A stretch of 64,000 nt of DNA from Cardinalis cardinalis (Eukaryota > Chordata > Aves > Passeriformes > Cardinalidae). The stretch covers positions 5,325,034-5,389,033 of the forward strand of contig JACDOX010000007.1 of assembly GCA_014549065.1 (NCBI GenBank), read 5' to 3'. Both the position numbers and the translations under genes were made by a program. Numbering within the stretch: the first letter of the stretch is position 1; every line of letters begins with the position of its first letter. Below, in pieces: positions 37,877 through 51,700 of this stretch. The notes beneath the pieces are model-generated. The model made no database searches. It was not told the origin of the DNA and saw only the letters and a program-made list of their open reading frames with translations.

Positions 37877-40800
37877 TGCTTCCTCTTCCTTCTTTCCCTC
37901 TCCTTCTCCCCTGCTGACATTTGAAATTGCCTAAGATGGAAGAGGAGGGAACATTTTTGACTGACATAAATAGTAAATAAATAAAACCTAATCTTAATGA
38001 AGGATGCTGTGTCCTAAATGGCACACACCTTGCATAAGCTCATTATGCTGTATGTTTAAATTTGGCCAGCTCAGGAAGTGCTTCTAACCATTAACCATCA
38101 TTAATTTCCCTGTGACTGGATGGCTGGGACNTGCTCCTGACACAGGAGAGAGACTTGCATTAAAGGCTCTACAGGTGTCTTGTTTTGAAGCTCCAAGGCA
38201 GATATATGTCAGTGTTCTTAAACCTTCATCAGTAAAACGGAGCAGTTCCACAGCTTAGCAACTTGGGCTTTCACGGGGCCCTCCATTACTGAATTTGTAG
38301 CTTGTGCTCTGTGTTTTGCCTCCTCCTGGGGAGATGGCTGCTTGCTGTGACTTTTGGCCATGCTCTGCCTTGTTCAGGTGCACCAGATGTTTGCTGTAAG
38401 TAGCTGACTGTGAGAAAAGCCTCTGTCTTTGGTGGCTAGACTGGTTTTTGCCCTGACGATGACTTCATCTTTTGACTATGCAATGTGTCTCAGACTAGGT
38501 CTGCTGGAGACACACCTGAGTAACTTCAGTTGTGGAGATTATTAAAGAAAAATGTTCCCCCTCTAGTTATAATAAAACTTATGCCATCCATTTCCTGAGT
38601 CTTAGTGCAAAGGNAGCCTCTGAGTGAACTATTATGTTAATTATTTTTAAAAATAATTTCTCCCTTGTTGTTTGATCAGCATTGAATGCCAGCATTGCTG
38701 AATCAAGTTAAGTTCAGAAGACCTAGTTTTGCTGCTTTTNTATGAGGGAAGGAAATGATATGGTACTCTATCCTAGAAAAGGAAATCCTCCCTGGATCGA
38801 GGCATAAAAACTTGATTCCATTTAAACATGGCATGTTATAGCAGGAAAGGGCTGGAGTGCCTTGAGCCTGCTTAGGTTTAGGGTTTTACTGTCCAGCCGT
38901 GTTTCTGTTAACTTCTTAAAATGGTCTCTTGCTGGAATTCACATGTGTTGGAAGCTGCTGTTCACCTCCTTGATCTTCCTATATAAGTTGGCAGTTGTNA
39001 GATGAAAGGAGTTCACTGCAGACTCTTGACTGCTTGGTTTCTTCTATATAGAAAGTAGAAGAGACACTTCAGTGATGTACTATGAACCCCTGGACTCAGA
39101 ATTAATTCAATCTATAATTAAGTTTGCATTACATTACAACCCTGTGGCCATTTGCACCAGGCTGTACCTAATTCATAGCAGATGCTTCTGCCCCCATTTC
39201 TAAAGAAGCATTTCCTGGCTGCAGCCTCCATCTCAGGGCCTGTGGGATCTGGCATCAAACATTGTTTGTGTTCATTGGTGGGGATAGAAAAAGGAAAGGT
39301 GTGGAACTCCTCCTGCTTAACAGCATCTCTTTTTCTGCTCCTGAGCCAGAAGCTTTTGCATGTGGCCTTGGGTGCAAAATCATGTTCCAGCAGGTTGAAT
39401 GGGAGGATTAGTAAGAGCCAGCTGTTGGCAGGAGGGCGTCTTACTGTCAGTGTCATAGCGTGAAATCGATTGGATCACTACAGCTCTTGTGTCTCACTGG
39501 GGAACTTTTTTAAAATGCGTTAATCACTGTGGGAAATCTGGAATCAAATACCAGACACTTCCCCCACCTCCTCCAGCCCTAAAGTGAGGTGAAAATCCTG
39601 GGAATTCTTGGTTTTGCTTTTGATGACTCCTGTACGGGATAAAAAAAGACCTGGTCTTTATGCAGCGGGCTTCTGTCCTGCTGTGTCTTGACTAAAGCTT
39701 CCCAAAATTTCCNCCTTCAGACTCTGAAACAAAGTTGCAGTCTTACTGGGTGAAAAGCAAGCACCTCATAAATGGCAAAATTTTGAGGAATCTGAGATGT
39801 CCCCAGGGAACTGCTTACAGTGAGAAAATTCACTCACTGCAACTGTTGTGGGGTGACTTCTGGCACATGTCAGGAGTTCTGCATTTCTCATGCCTGATAA
39901 AATCATGTAGCACAATGTTTCAGAACTCTTGACCTTAGCTAGCAGGCAACATGACTGCCATTCATTTGGTACTGGCCAGTCTCCTCAAGATAGGAGATTA
40001 AAGGACTTTTAAGATGGCTCTTCAGATGCCATTTCAGTAGATGGTTGTTTGTCCTGATGAGACTATAAATTTGGCAGAGTACCTTCCAGGGTAACTTGTC
40101 CTTGTGTCTGTGTGTGCTCCGTAAACCAAATATTTTTATATCTTTGAGTTTGAATAGGCTGATCACTGACATANGAATCTGGTAGAGGTAGTAGCTAAGG
40201 TGGAAAAGCAATGGGTCATTAACATGTGGGCTCTCTTTGAAAGATTATATTGTTTTTCAGAGTTCTTCCATTGTGCACATTGGGTGTTTATCTTGGTTTG
40301 CAGTCATCAGTGATTTTCTCCTTAGATAAGTGACCAGCAGCTGAGCTGTCAGGCAAATGATTTCATGCCTGCACCACCNCAACTGGGCACCTAAATGAGA
40401 ACCAAAAACACAAATCTAGAGCTGCATATTGCGTGGCTGCTGCATTTCATAACTGCTGTGAAACAATCACAGTGGGGCTTTTCCTTTCCAAAACGTCAAG
40501 ANAATAGAGATATTTTTTCTAAAGAGAGAACAAATGGAGGAGGAAGGCTCTAATTGCTCTTTAAAAACAAAATCTCTATCTTGCTGTGCTGCTTCTGGTT
40601 TAAAATTAACATGTTAGATTAATCTTTGAAGCAATGCAAGAATCTCCAAATGGTTTTCCTCTATCCACCCAGCACATGCCTGGGTTTTCCACTTGATTTA
40701 GGAGCAGACGTCTCTCACAGGGATGAGCTGAATTTTGTTTGTTGTTGCCATGAGCAGTGAGATGGATTGAAAATTGAGGAGGCAAGAGGAGCAGCACACT

Positions 40801-43506
40801 GATCTCCCTTCTCCTCCTCCAAAACAAATAAGGGTTGGATTTTTATTAAAACCACAGTTAAGTTTTGTTTCTTAAATGAAAACACACGCTTTATTGACTT
40901 TTTAAATCAGGTCTAGCCCTTCCAGTCATGTTTTGTTATTAAGTGTGCCCTTCTCTTAGTCTGTCTGAAATCACTTGCAAGTGGAGTTTAATAAAGAATA
41001 TGGTTTTATAGTAAAGAGGGAGGAGATCAGCCTCTAGTTGATCTGCTAATGAGACTCTTTGAGGAAATCTATCCCCAGTGTTCATCTCTGTTTCAATTAC
41101 TTCTGCGATGGCTGACCTTCCCCTGTGCCTTGGCAGAAGGGCATTTGCTTTGCCAGCAGGCAGGGGATGAGATACTGAAGCTGTTCTAATGTCTGTCTTG
41201 CTGATTTTGGTAATACTGCTCCTCCTGTCCTCTGCCTTCCTTCAGCAGCTGCCTCTGCTGAATGAGAAATGCTGTGCCCTGACCTGCTATGTATGAAGGA
41301 AGAATTCATTTTTTGGTTTTATCTTATTTCTCTCTTCACTGAAAAATGCCTTTGCTGTCTGACTGGGGAGAAGAAATGAACATGTTTTTGTGCTTGAAAC
41401 ATCCAAGTTGAATNGTTTTCTATCCTTGCTGCAGAAGTTGGTTAAATCTTGAATATAGCTTTGAAAAACTGTTCTCTGGANCCTTGCTAGCTTGCAGGTC
41501 TGACTTAGAGCAGCAGGTGTTAACCACTGGTTTCCCTCCAACGCTGATGCCACTTTGATTTGCTGGTTTTGGCAGCTGTTTCTGCTTGCCAGCATTCCAT
41601 AGGTCTCCTCAGCACATGGGGCCAAGCTGTGACTTCAGAAGGATGCGTAGGTGGCTGTGCAGTGTGTTGCTAAAGCTGCTTTAATTTCTTCACAAATATG
41701 TCTGTGCTAGCAAGATGCAAGCTGCCTGTCACAGCAGTCTCACAGCACCACGGCTGTATGGCACAGCTTTGTCCCCTTGCTCCTGTGAAGAAAGGGACTT
41801 TTGCTGACCAGAAAGACTTGAATTGTTGGAATCTGGAGGAGGCAAGTGGTAGAGACTGAGCAATGTCTTCTCCACACTACTTGCTGCAGAAGAAGCATTG
41901 AAGAAAAAGCACAGTTTTGCTGATGTGAACCTGACTTGGTTATTTTGTTTCTGTTCAGTTTTTTCTTTCATGCCTGGAGTCCCAGCAGACCATCCTTGCT
42001 GGGAATCCACAGGAAATGGGTGGCTGNGGGTGTCTCAGTATCTTACGAGAACATGTCAGTTGTGTGATGTCTGCTCTTTCAGCAGGTGGTGCTTATACAA
42101 TGAGTAGCCTTACTTGGAGTGTGGGTGGGCAGTTTGAGTGAGGAGTGGTAGTGCTGATTTGACATACTTGAAAATGCTCAAGCAATTTGTTGGAGTCTTT
42201 CGTGATCAGGTCTAGTGTGATACAGAATGCCAGGGGAGCCAAGGGGAGAGAAACAGATGCCTAAGTCTGGATTACACATTTCTCCCACCCCTGCCCCCTC
42301 CCCCCCCAAAAAAAGGGCAACATAAGCAAATACAATAAACAAAGGATTTAATTATTTTCTGTTAACACTGGTGAAACTGAAGGGTGAAGTTTAAATATAG
42401 GCAAAACCCATGGATGTTTTCTCAGTAAGTTTCTCATAAAACTCTGAGAATTATGCTATTTTTTTTTACTTGACATGCCCTCANGCTCCTATTTTCAAGC
42501 CCCAGCTTGTCAAAACTAACATGCCTATTCCTATTCTGTTCTTGTAAACTCCTGCCTTGTCATAGGTGAAATAATGGAGCAGCAGNTCTGAAATGCTTCT
42601 GCTTGCAGTCCAGGCCCTTGCAGGGAGATGTCTTCAGAGCTAGAAAGATAGAAACTGGGAGCTCATTAGATGGCAAAGATCTGGCGATACCAATCGAAAT
42701 GTCACTGCCCCTGGCCAGAAAATCATGTAAAGAGGAGTTATGTGGATGTCACTATTTGAAGCACTGATGAGACTGGGGAAAGGAAAGGAGGTGGAGAAGC
42801 TGAAAGCTTGTTTTGGCATGAGAAGAATAAGTGCTTGTGAGCTGACAGAAATACACCTGTGCTGCAGCTCATATGGTCTCTAATCAATGGAGCATGTGAT
42901 TTCAGAGAACCTTCCCATGACAAAATGAGAGAAAGCATCTAACTGGCTTCAGGAGACCACTCTTTGAAATTGAGTGTGGTAGTGAGGGATTGGACATGTG
43001 CTTTGTGAAATTCCTCCAAACCTGAAAGCTTACAGGTACCTTACTCTGCCCTTCTAGGGCTCTTGTTTCTGGGTTGGGGAGGAGCTGTATTATGAGGGAG
43101 GCTTGTGCTGCTACTGAGTGTGCTGTGCTACTGTGGAGGGTTGTTAGAGACCTATATATTCAAACAGGAATGAACTATGACAAACATCAAATCAATGTAG
43201 TGATGCAGCTATAGCTGCATTGTGTTGGACTTAAAATCCATGTTAAAACCTGCTCTGGTGAGGATAGAGCAATTTTGCCAGAAATAAGAGTTGGAGTGTG
43301 TACTCCTGGAGTAATGTGGCTGAACTGTACTGACACTCACTGCAGGAGGTGGGTAAGTCTGGTGGTGCTGACTCAGGAAAGGCTTGGTGATAATTTTAAG
43401 TCATGACCATATTTATCATATGACAAAGCTTTATAAATTGAGTGGCTTTTATAGTGAATCCTTTCAGCCTTTGGCTACAGCAACAGTGAGAGAGGAGTGA
43501 AATGGC

Positions 43507-43522
43507 TGATTAACGTTAATCA
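43507..43522. promoter_or_regulatory. Perfect 16-base palindrome, homeodomain/HNF1-like
   Basis: TGATTAACGTTAATCA is a perfect inverted repeat with GTTAAT half-sites. That half-site is used by HNF1-type homeodomain dimers, although HNF1 sites normally have one base between the halves. An E-box-like CAGCTG follows within eight bases. Binding is inference only. Confidence 0.35.
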
Positions 43523-45299
43523 CCCAGCTGTTGAGGAAGTATATGTTCAGTTTTTCAAGTTATGCAGAAGAATTTTTAAGTGGGTTGAATGCAGTATCCA
43601 AACTTGAATGGGCATGTTTTCAGGCTAAGTGTCGGGTACAGTTGTACTGGAATACCTTATAGCAAAGGTAGGGTGGAAGATCTTTTGTCTTAATTACCTA
43701 AACAAGCTTAGGCTGGAATATGTTTTTGCAAGGCGGTGTCATGTTTTGTGGGATTAAGTCTGTAACCTGGTGTTATCAGACTTGCATTTTTTTTTTCCCC
43801 CTAGGAAGCAAGCTGACCACCTCTTCTGGATTGCTAGAGTTGTGGGCAAGCATGCTTAGTAAAGTAATGGTGATAATTCAGTAGATAATTTTCATAATCC
43901 TGTTCCACAGAATGGTTCTGTGAATTATTATTCTCTTTTGACAGAGTTGCGTAACTAGTAAGTTGACTGAAAACTCACTGCTTCCTTCCTTCAGCAGCTG
44001 TTTGGTTGCAGCATAGCAGTCACCACTCCTGAAAAAGAAATGATGTTTTGGGAGAGTCTGATGTAAGTGGGAATATGAACAAAGTCAGCAGTGTGACACT
44101 GGTTATTCAAAGGAGGTGAGATAAGAATTGTTCCAGGCATATGGCACATGGGCATTTTGTAGGTCTTGACTTTTNCCAAACATAATGTTTGTGCTGCTTC
44201 TTATGCTCTCCCCTTTTCCCATATCTGCTCTTCTCTTCCTGTCGAGAGCTTGTAAAGTCTTCCTTCAATTCCCATATTTTATTCCTCAGGAGTTCTTAGA
44301 GCATATGCACACAAGTGATTGATATGCTTTTAGTTGCAGAACTGCTTTTACTTCCACAACTCCCAAGAGACTGGTGTGGTTTTGGGCCAGCCTCGCTCTT
44401 GTTCAGACATCTCTTAACAAGTCTGTCAGGTGTGCTTTCTTTCCTATCCCTCTCTCCTGTTTTTCTTGATAGCTGTATGAGATCATCTTTTACCACCACC
44501 TCCAGCACCCTTATCCCTCCTCCCAACACCTAGCATTCGTTACTTGAGAGAATGGAGTAGCAGGAGTGAGATTTTCTCTGTGGCCTCATCAGTTCAGGGA
44601 ACAAGAATTCTCTGCTGAGTGCAGTGCAGCAACTGGCTCAACCTCCTGTCTCTTCTGCCCTTAGTTCTGTTTTTGTGCTCTAGGAGTGGAGCTGTACAAC
44701 TCAATTGCTTCAGCAGCTGAGAGGAGAAGCATGGGGAATAGGCATGAAATGACTTTAGGGTAGGATCAGAATTTATTTTGCACAATGTGTTGCTGGGTTG
44801 GAAATGCCATGTCTTTGCCTAGTTTTAAGCAATGCTTCTGTCTTTCAGCAGCACCAAAGTGGAATGGTGTGGCTCCTGCCCACTTTTAAGTTAACCTTAG
44901 CCTTCACAGAGAAGTCACTAAGATATGGTGTGATAGATCTATCCCTGTAGGCTAAAGAGGTTATAAAGCACTATTCATTGAACACCTGTGTAGACTTTGG
45001 GCAATGCAATCCACCTATCTGCATGTTGCCAGGAGTAAGTCTTCAGAGGACATCTCAACACTTAGGCTGCAAATGTTGGTGCCAAGTTCTGAACAGTTGA
45101 GGCAGGCACTGGCTTTGATGGCCTCCAGAAGATTAGGCACAGACCTTGAAGTCTTGACTAAAAACAGAAGTCAGGATTCACTGTCTTGGTAGAAAATATA
45201 TAAATCTCTAAAAAATAGATAATATTTTTTTTCTGCAACTGGACAGCACATCAAGCTGATGTTTAAACAGTGAAGTTCATGAAGCAGATCCAGCTGCAG

Positions 45300-45319
45300 C
45301 TCCACTGACTTCAGTGGAG
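45300..45319. repeat. Inverted repeat (9-base arms, 2-base loop)
   Basis: CTCCACTGACTTCAGTGGAG has perfectly complementary 9-base arms. The motif resembles a conserved piece of ancient amniote interspersed repeats (the ACTTCAGTGGAGT-type block). If so, it is the eroded remnant of an old transposon, but too little is left to name a family. Confidence 0.4.
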
Positions 45320-48031
45320 TGATAGTGATACATGACACATTGTAAGGAGGCCTTACAGTGTAGAGTCCTTAATGTATCATTTGACAATAAAAACCACAGC
45401 TTTCTTTTTCTAGAGATGAAAATGAAAGATTTTAATGTGAGTTTGGAATAGGGTTTTCTACCCTATTTCCTATTCCTGTCCTCAGTGGAAAGAAAGGAGG
45501 ATACAAATAAATCAGCACTTGGTATCTAGGTGGAGTGAATTGTAAACTTTTTCTTTATATGCCTCCTGGAATCTGCATTCAGAAGAGCATATCTCATACT
45601 GAAGTGAGTGTTTGAGGAAATGTATGTAGGCCTATTAACAGAAGTCCTTTCAGCATTTAGCATTAGTTTTGGTTCCATCCTCTCCCAAATAATGAATCTC
45701 ATTTTTTGTCAGTGCTGGCCACAGTATTCTTTCTACTTCATGAGCTGATGCCTTACCCTCTAGTTTACTTATCTTCTTTCCCTGTGGCCAGCCTTCTAAG
45801 ACTATACAGGCTTTGACTCTTATAAANGCTCTCAGTGCTTCTTTTCATTATACATGCTCCTTTAGCTCAGCACTAACCCACTCCACATGCTCCTTTTCTT
45901 CCTCTCTTCTCTGTTACTGTTCATTTTTATTATTTCTCTTTCTCCATTCTGCTCCTCTAAATATCTCTGTAACTGAATGTCTATGACAGCCTTTGGCTGT
46001 CTGTGTGTATACTGGGCTACTGCCTTGTATGCCTTTGCTGTAAAATCCAGATTCTTAGAGTGGATATCTGTAAAGTTGACTGTCTGAAGAACAGGCTGTG
46101 CTTGCTTTTGTTTTTCTGGAAGTTAACTTTTTTACTTAAGTAGCCACTGTTTCAGTGAGCTCAGCAGATGGTCAGATGCTTTTTGCTNCCGCCACAGTAG
46201 CGCTTAACACTGCTTTCCATCTGCTGGCATATCACCATAGCTCTGCTGGCCTTTGTTAGTGATGCTGACCAGACCCTAAGTATTGCTTTAAGATCCTGTC
46301 AGAACCTCCTAGGACAAACAACCCTGGTTTTTATCTGCTCTTATTCCAAATCTCACTCAACATCAGATGCAAACCTTTCCTTTCTTTAGNTGTTCCTTCA
46401 GAATTTAACCAGATTGTCAAAGTGAGCTGTGGCACTGTCCCTTTTCCAGGTTCCTCTGCTCATACTGAAGCAACTTGCTGTGAGATCCAATCTGTCTCTG
46501 CAGACTGGACTGGAAGGATGTCTGACGTTTAGAACAGAATCTGGGTTACCAGCCCTGTGTTTAGGAACTTAGGTTAATTCATAAGAGGTAAATCCACAAA
46601 TCAGCCTCTCTTTCACACTGCAAGGCAATGAGCAGCCATACAGACAGCAAGCATCCTTTTAGAGCAAGTTGTTGGCTAGGAGCAGCACATCCTGCAGTCA
46701 GCAATCTGACTTTAAAGGCCTTTTCTATACAGATATATTCACACAGAGTTTATCACCCCTCTGATGTTGGCCACATGGCCTAGCTTCAGGGAGTGCTCTG
46801 CAGAGCTTATCATCATCTGTGCTCCAGCACATATGTGCGTGTACGTCTTTGTTCCAGAAGGAGCTTGATGAGGTCAGAGGTTCTTTGCTGTCCTTTTGAT
46901 CCGGGGGCTGCTTGGGGATTGGTAGACAAATTTCAAGGATTTATTCTGAAGCTAGGACAGATGAACAGCCAGTTATTAGCTTGCTATCTTTGTGGTTTTT
47001 GTTAATAGTCCTTCAAGTGTTTTCCTTATCTCCAAAGCAGAAGTCATGACTTTACTTCCTGCCTGTTTTCCTCAGTAGCTGCTTTAGAGGTGGTGTCTGT
47101 ATAGTCAGGTGATAACGTGCATAAGATTGCTGATTACTGCCATAAAGGCATCCAGAAATAGCTGATACAGAGCTATCACATGTATTTGACTTTATTTAAC
47201 AGGCCTCTCTTGACTTGAAAAGAATCCTTTCCAAAGCAGTCTGCAAATCAAACTTGGAGCAGGAAAGGCTTAGGCTTTTGAGCCAAGACAACATAGGAAA
47301 CATTTACCTCTAAGGCCTGATGTTTTCAATGTGTTATATAACTTACTCATCCTGAATTGGTCATCTTCTACTACAAACTTGCACATAAACTGCATTAAAT
47401 AATTCTGTCATACCATAGCATGGCTTACAGCAGCCTGAGGAGACAGAGGCAGGGACCAATTGGATCAACCCAAATTCAAGTTTGAGTACAATGGGTATTT
47501 AAAATTCTCAGTCTGAGACCTAAACTTGTAGCCTTGAACCATGGAGGCATGTTGGAATTGCTCATGAATTGAATCTCTCCTTTCTGCAAAACAACCAATA
47601 GGCTGGATGTGGTCCTCATTGCTCATATGTCTGTTCATAGCTCTTCTTCACAACTTAACAGTATTGATTCTTCTTCCCTACTCCCTCTCAAATTGTTTTC
47701 CATATTGCTTTTTTACCTTTCANGGTGTAAACAGAGAAAAACTTTCACACTGAAAGTCTGTCTGTGACTGAAATGGAATGTAACGCTGACATGAGCCTTC
47801 CCTTCTCTTAGGTTGCCTCTTCACAAGCAGAATTGCCAATAAAGTTCAATTGAGGCAAAGTTGCCTTTTGGGCTGAATCCAGATTGTCTTCAGGCCTGTT
47901 CTGTCTAAACTTGGAAACTGTGGAATGTTCAATACAGTGTGGCTGTCTTCCAGACAGCAGTGGGCCAAAGCAGATGAAAATGTGTGATTGAAAATTGTGA
48001 AATGCTTGTTCATATGTATGTATGAATGTAA

Positions 48032-48058
48032 TTTTCATANATATATATATATATGAAA
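48032..48058. repeat. (AT)n microsatellite inside a palindrome
   Basis: Eight to nine AT units with one ambiguous base, flanked by TTTCAT on the left and ATGAAA on the right, make the whole tract self-complementary. The ambiguous base suggests length or base polymorphism. Confidence 0.7.
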
Positions 48059-48187
48059 GACATTGCATTCTTTTTACAGGAAAATGTTGAAAATTGTTTA
48101 CAAACCAGTTCTTTCTCTGCTTGCATTTTCTCTTCCACAAGCTTCAATGATCTCNGTATTGTGTTTAGAATTTGAAGACTCAGTGTA

Positions 48188-48215
48188 CCAAAAATGTGGA
48201 TCCAAAAATGTGGAT
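48188..48215 (+). repeat. Tandem duplication, period 14
   Basis: CCAAAAATGTGGAT occurs twice head to tail with no mismatch, followed by CCAG that continues the phase. The perfect identity suggests a recent replication-slippage event. Confidence 0.85.
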
Positions 48216-48644
48216 CCAGTCCCTGCCCTGAAAGAAGTNTGTCAGGAGAGACTGGACAGAGTTGCTGCATGAGCAGAGTGCAGCAGACCAATGGTTGACA
48301 AATCATTTGCTTCTCTAAGCAGTTCATCAGTCAATGGCTCTGTTTTTTATTGGTGTGGTGATTGGGTTTTTGTCTCCTCAAGCTTTCTGTTGTGTAGAAC
48401 CTGCTGCTAGAGTGTTGCCTGTATTAGTACAACCAGCAGTAATCAAAAGGAGTTTGCTTATCAGCCANGAGCATCCTGGCCAACCTAGTCTCTTGTCAGG
48501 ATAAAAGAGCTGAGGGTGGAGTTTAGTTAGCAAAGATCAGGTTTGTCCATGGGAAGCTGGCAGCACTGGAGGTTTCAGACTGGGCCTGTTGGGTGGGTTT
48601 GGCAGAGCTGCACTATTGGTACAAGTCAGCCACCCGTGATCAGG

Positions 48645-48716
48645 CAGAAATGAGATCTGTCTGTGTGTTACAGCTCAGAAATGAGATCCGTCTGTGTGTT
48701 ACAGCTCAGAAATGAG
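48645..48716 (+). repeat. Minisatellite-like tandem repeat, period 31, about 2.3 copies
   Basis: A 31-base unit beginning CAGAAATGAGATC and ending GTGTTACAGCT is present at 48645-48675 and 48676-48706 with one T/C difference. A third partial copy (CAGAAATGAG) follows at 48707-48716. The high identity suggests it is young and possibly variable in copy number between individuals. Confidence 0.9.
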
Positions 48717-51700
48717 CCAGCTTGTGTTCTGAGGCCCTTGCTGCCCTTACTCAGGAGAGACGTAAGCTTCCAAAAAGGTGATATCCTGAGCAGGTGTGTT
48801 CTTTCCCAACGTTGGACAGAAATCTGGCTTTCATTTGGGTTGGGAGCTTTTGTGAGAAGACCCAGTGTGTCTTCTTCCCCTGTCCCCATTTTGCAGTGAT
48901 TGAGTAGGACAGAGCTGTGCTCAGCCCTGGCTGGAGCAGGTGGCATCCACTTGTGCATGCTGCAGGATGTTAGGTGTGTTCCCCTTGCAGTGGCAGTCCC
49001 AGCTTTGCCAGCTTTATTTGACTCTCACACTTGGATAATAGTGACTCTTTGACTGCATTTTGTGCTCCTGTTTGAGTTTCAAGTCTGAGGTACCTTTTAG
49101 CAAGCTGACTCCAGCTAACAGCTCATGGCTTAACTTCTAAGGGACCTGTGAAAGTAATACAGCATCTAAAATAAAACATCACAAAGTCAAGCCTGTCCTA
49201 AAATGAAATGACAGATCATAGCTTTTGGAAGCTGAAGTCTGTGCATGCCTGGCAGCTCAGTGTCAGAATCCAGGTAGCAGTCTGAGCCCTGACTGACATT
49301 TGGGAGTGCAATAGCATGACACAGTACACCTCCTTTTGCACGGTTGTCCTCTGAGAGGGCAGGACCACATCTCTCCTCTGGTACCCTAACAGGCACTGAG
49401 CAATGTTCTTCTGTGTGTCCCATTCCTCTCATGTTAGTTGCTGATCACCCTTCTGCAATGATTCTTCATCCACAAACTTTAGGTCGCTCTTCTAGATAAA
49501 CATCTGTGCTAATGACACACAAATTGGTGTGGTATTTCAGATATTGGCTTGTGATTGGAAGTCCTTTTCCCAGTAAATTTTNAAGTCTAACAGTAAACAG
49601 GAATTCTTCCACTTTCTGCACCCCACTGACAGCATGACTATTTCTGATGAAAATTATTTGAAGGATGTGATCTGGCATATTTTTTTTATATGATAGGTGC
49701 CAACAGGTTATAATACAGTCTGTAAACTGTAGAGCTAGAGCTAGAATCTCTTGGCTGTACTGTTGGCAGAGAGAGACAGCAGAAGGGATGGAGCAACAGC
49801 TTTCATGCTTCATTATTAGACATGTGAAGGGGGAAAATAAAAATGGAGGAGGGAAGAAGTCTGATACAGTAGTCTGTCTTTTTTTTTCATGTGGCTTTCC
49901 CTGCTAGAGCAATAGAGAGAAGTTTCTCAGTATTGATCTTGTGTAAATTCCTAGAAACAAAATACCTTCTCCCTCATTCTGAGTCTAGCTCTACAGTGTA
50001 AGAAGTCTGAATGTTCTTGCCGTGCTTGGATGCCTTACCTTGCCCCAAGACTGCAAGGCTTGATACAGTTGAATTTGGAACCAGTTTTGTCAGGTGGTGG
50101 TGCCAGCTGCTGCTGAACTGATGAAAACTGGCAGTAGGCAGNAGAGCTGGCAAAGCCCCCGTGAGAGGAATTGTGGTTCAGAGTTTCAGCCAGTTTCAGT
50201 GACAGCTTAGTCATCTAAAGAGAACTTGCTGTGCAAACATTCTGCCTAAACCAAATTCTCAAACTTTACANGTTACTACAACTGTAAATGCTCTATCAAT
50301 CTGGTCACTTTCATTTGTTTACCTCCATTGTAATGTAAATGATTCCTTGAAATGGGTGTAGTGAGGACACTATTATAGAAAGGCAGACTTTCTCTTGAAG
50401 AGTCTGCAGATAATCGTGGTTGGTGATAAGTGTGTGCTGACAATTANTATCTGCATGAGCGATTAATTCAAACTGCAATAACTGCAAATGCCAGTTAGGG
50501 ACACTTCGGGTGTGCTGCTGCCCCATGGGCAGATACCTCAAAAATGGAAATCTGAATTTCAGAAAACTTTTCTCATAAGAAGAAATGAACATGGTTCTTG
50601 TAAGGCTGCCTTCCTTGAGTTTGCTAAGACACGGTTTCTGTTGGCTTAGAAAATAAGGATGCCCTGAAGTGCCCTCACAAGTGGGCAGCAGAAACTTAGT
50701 ATTTTATTAAAAGAAAATGAGGCTCTTGCAAGGCTTTATTTTGTGAGTTTGGGCTTACAGTGTTAAAAGCCTGTGACACCTTTGTTTCTGCCTGTTAACC
50801 TGTTGGCNGCGGATAGGGCATAGAGTATACATAGTGAGGGAGAAAACACCTGGGTATTTAAGCATCTTAGTCAAACTGTTGTGCCTTACTTTAAGTCTTA
50901 CTTAAGGCATCTGCAAATTCCAGAGAGGAATAGGGGAGAGTTTGTACTCACAGTTACTTTCTTCCATTTGTGGCCTTAAGGAAAGCATCCTAGAGACTTG
51001 GCATAATACACACAAATAAAAAGGCTTGAAAGGATGTGCATGTAGTCTGTTATCAGTTTTAAAACTTCTTAGGGAGGGGTAAAAGTGACAAGATGTGTTT
51101 CCTGATTTCTGAATCAATGCAGTGGAAGGGGTTGTCATCCTCATTTTTTGCAGACCATTTTGAAAACATGGAATTGTTGCATGTGATACTTGCTCATACA
51201 AGTNTCCAGCTTTTTATAAAGCATTTCTGGTAGTGAAGGCAGTTGGCATGCTTTTGAAAGAATAAATCCTCTGAGGGTAAAAGATCTGTTGGAAGTAGAC
51301 AAAAAACAGCTTAAGGGTCTTGCTTCATTAATACACCTTCTCTCAAGTGGCTGCTTAATGGGATTCTCACAGCTTCCTAGCCAGCCTTTGGTGTGACATT
51401 CTTCCTAACTCTATCATGCCATAAACTTGGCTCTGTGCTGCTCCCTCACTGTCTGCTTCAAAGGTGCACTCGATGCATCTCCATTAGCCCTTTTTAAAAG
51501 TTAACTTTTAGCTCAAGATGTGAATAAGTCTTGTGCAGAGTGTATATGCCATGAAGTAAGAAAGACTTCCTTAAGTGCACTGCTGAGTGTCTTTAGCACT
51601 GCTCCTCAGGTAGCATGGGTGTAAATTNCTAGAGCTTATTGAGTAAACTGATGTGTTGAGAGCTCTTAATTCCTCAGTTTATTCTTAGCCTTAGCTAGTA

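Larger units (their letters stand above)
37877..48187 (+). other. PARD6G: PARD6G intron 2, third part: nothing coding recognised
   Basis: This is AT-rich intronic sequence with small low-complexity runs (C-run then A-run near 42298-42316). It contains a 16-base palindrome at 43507-43522, a strong acceptor-like site at 43787-43804 and a 9-base-arm hairpin at 45300-45319. No coding exon of a known gene is seen. Confidence 0.7.
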
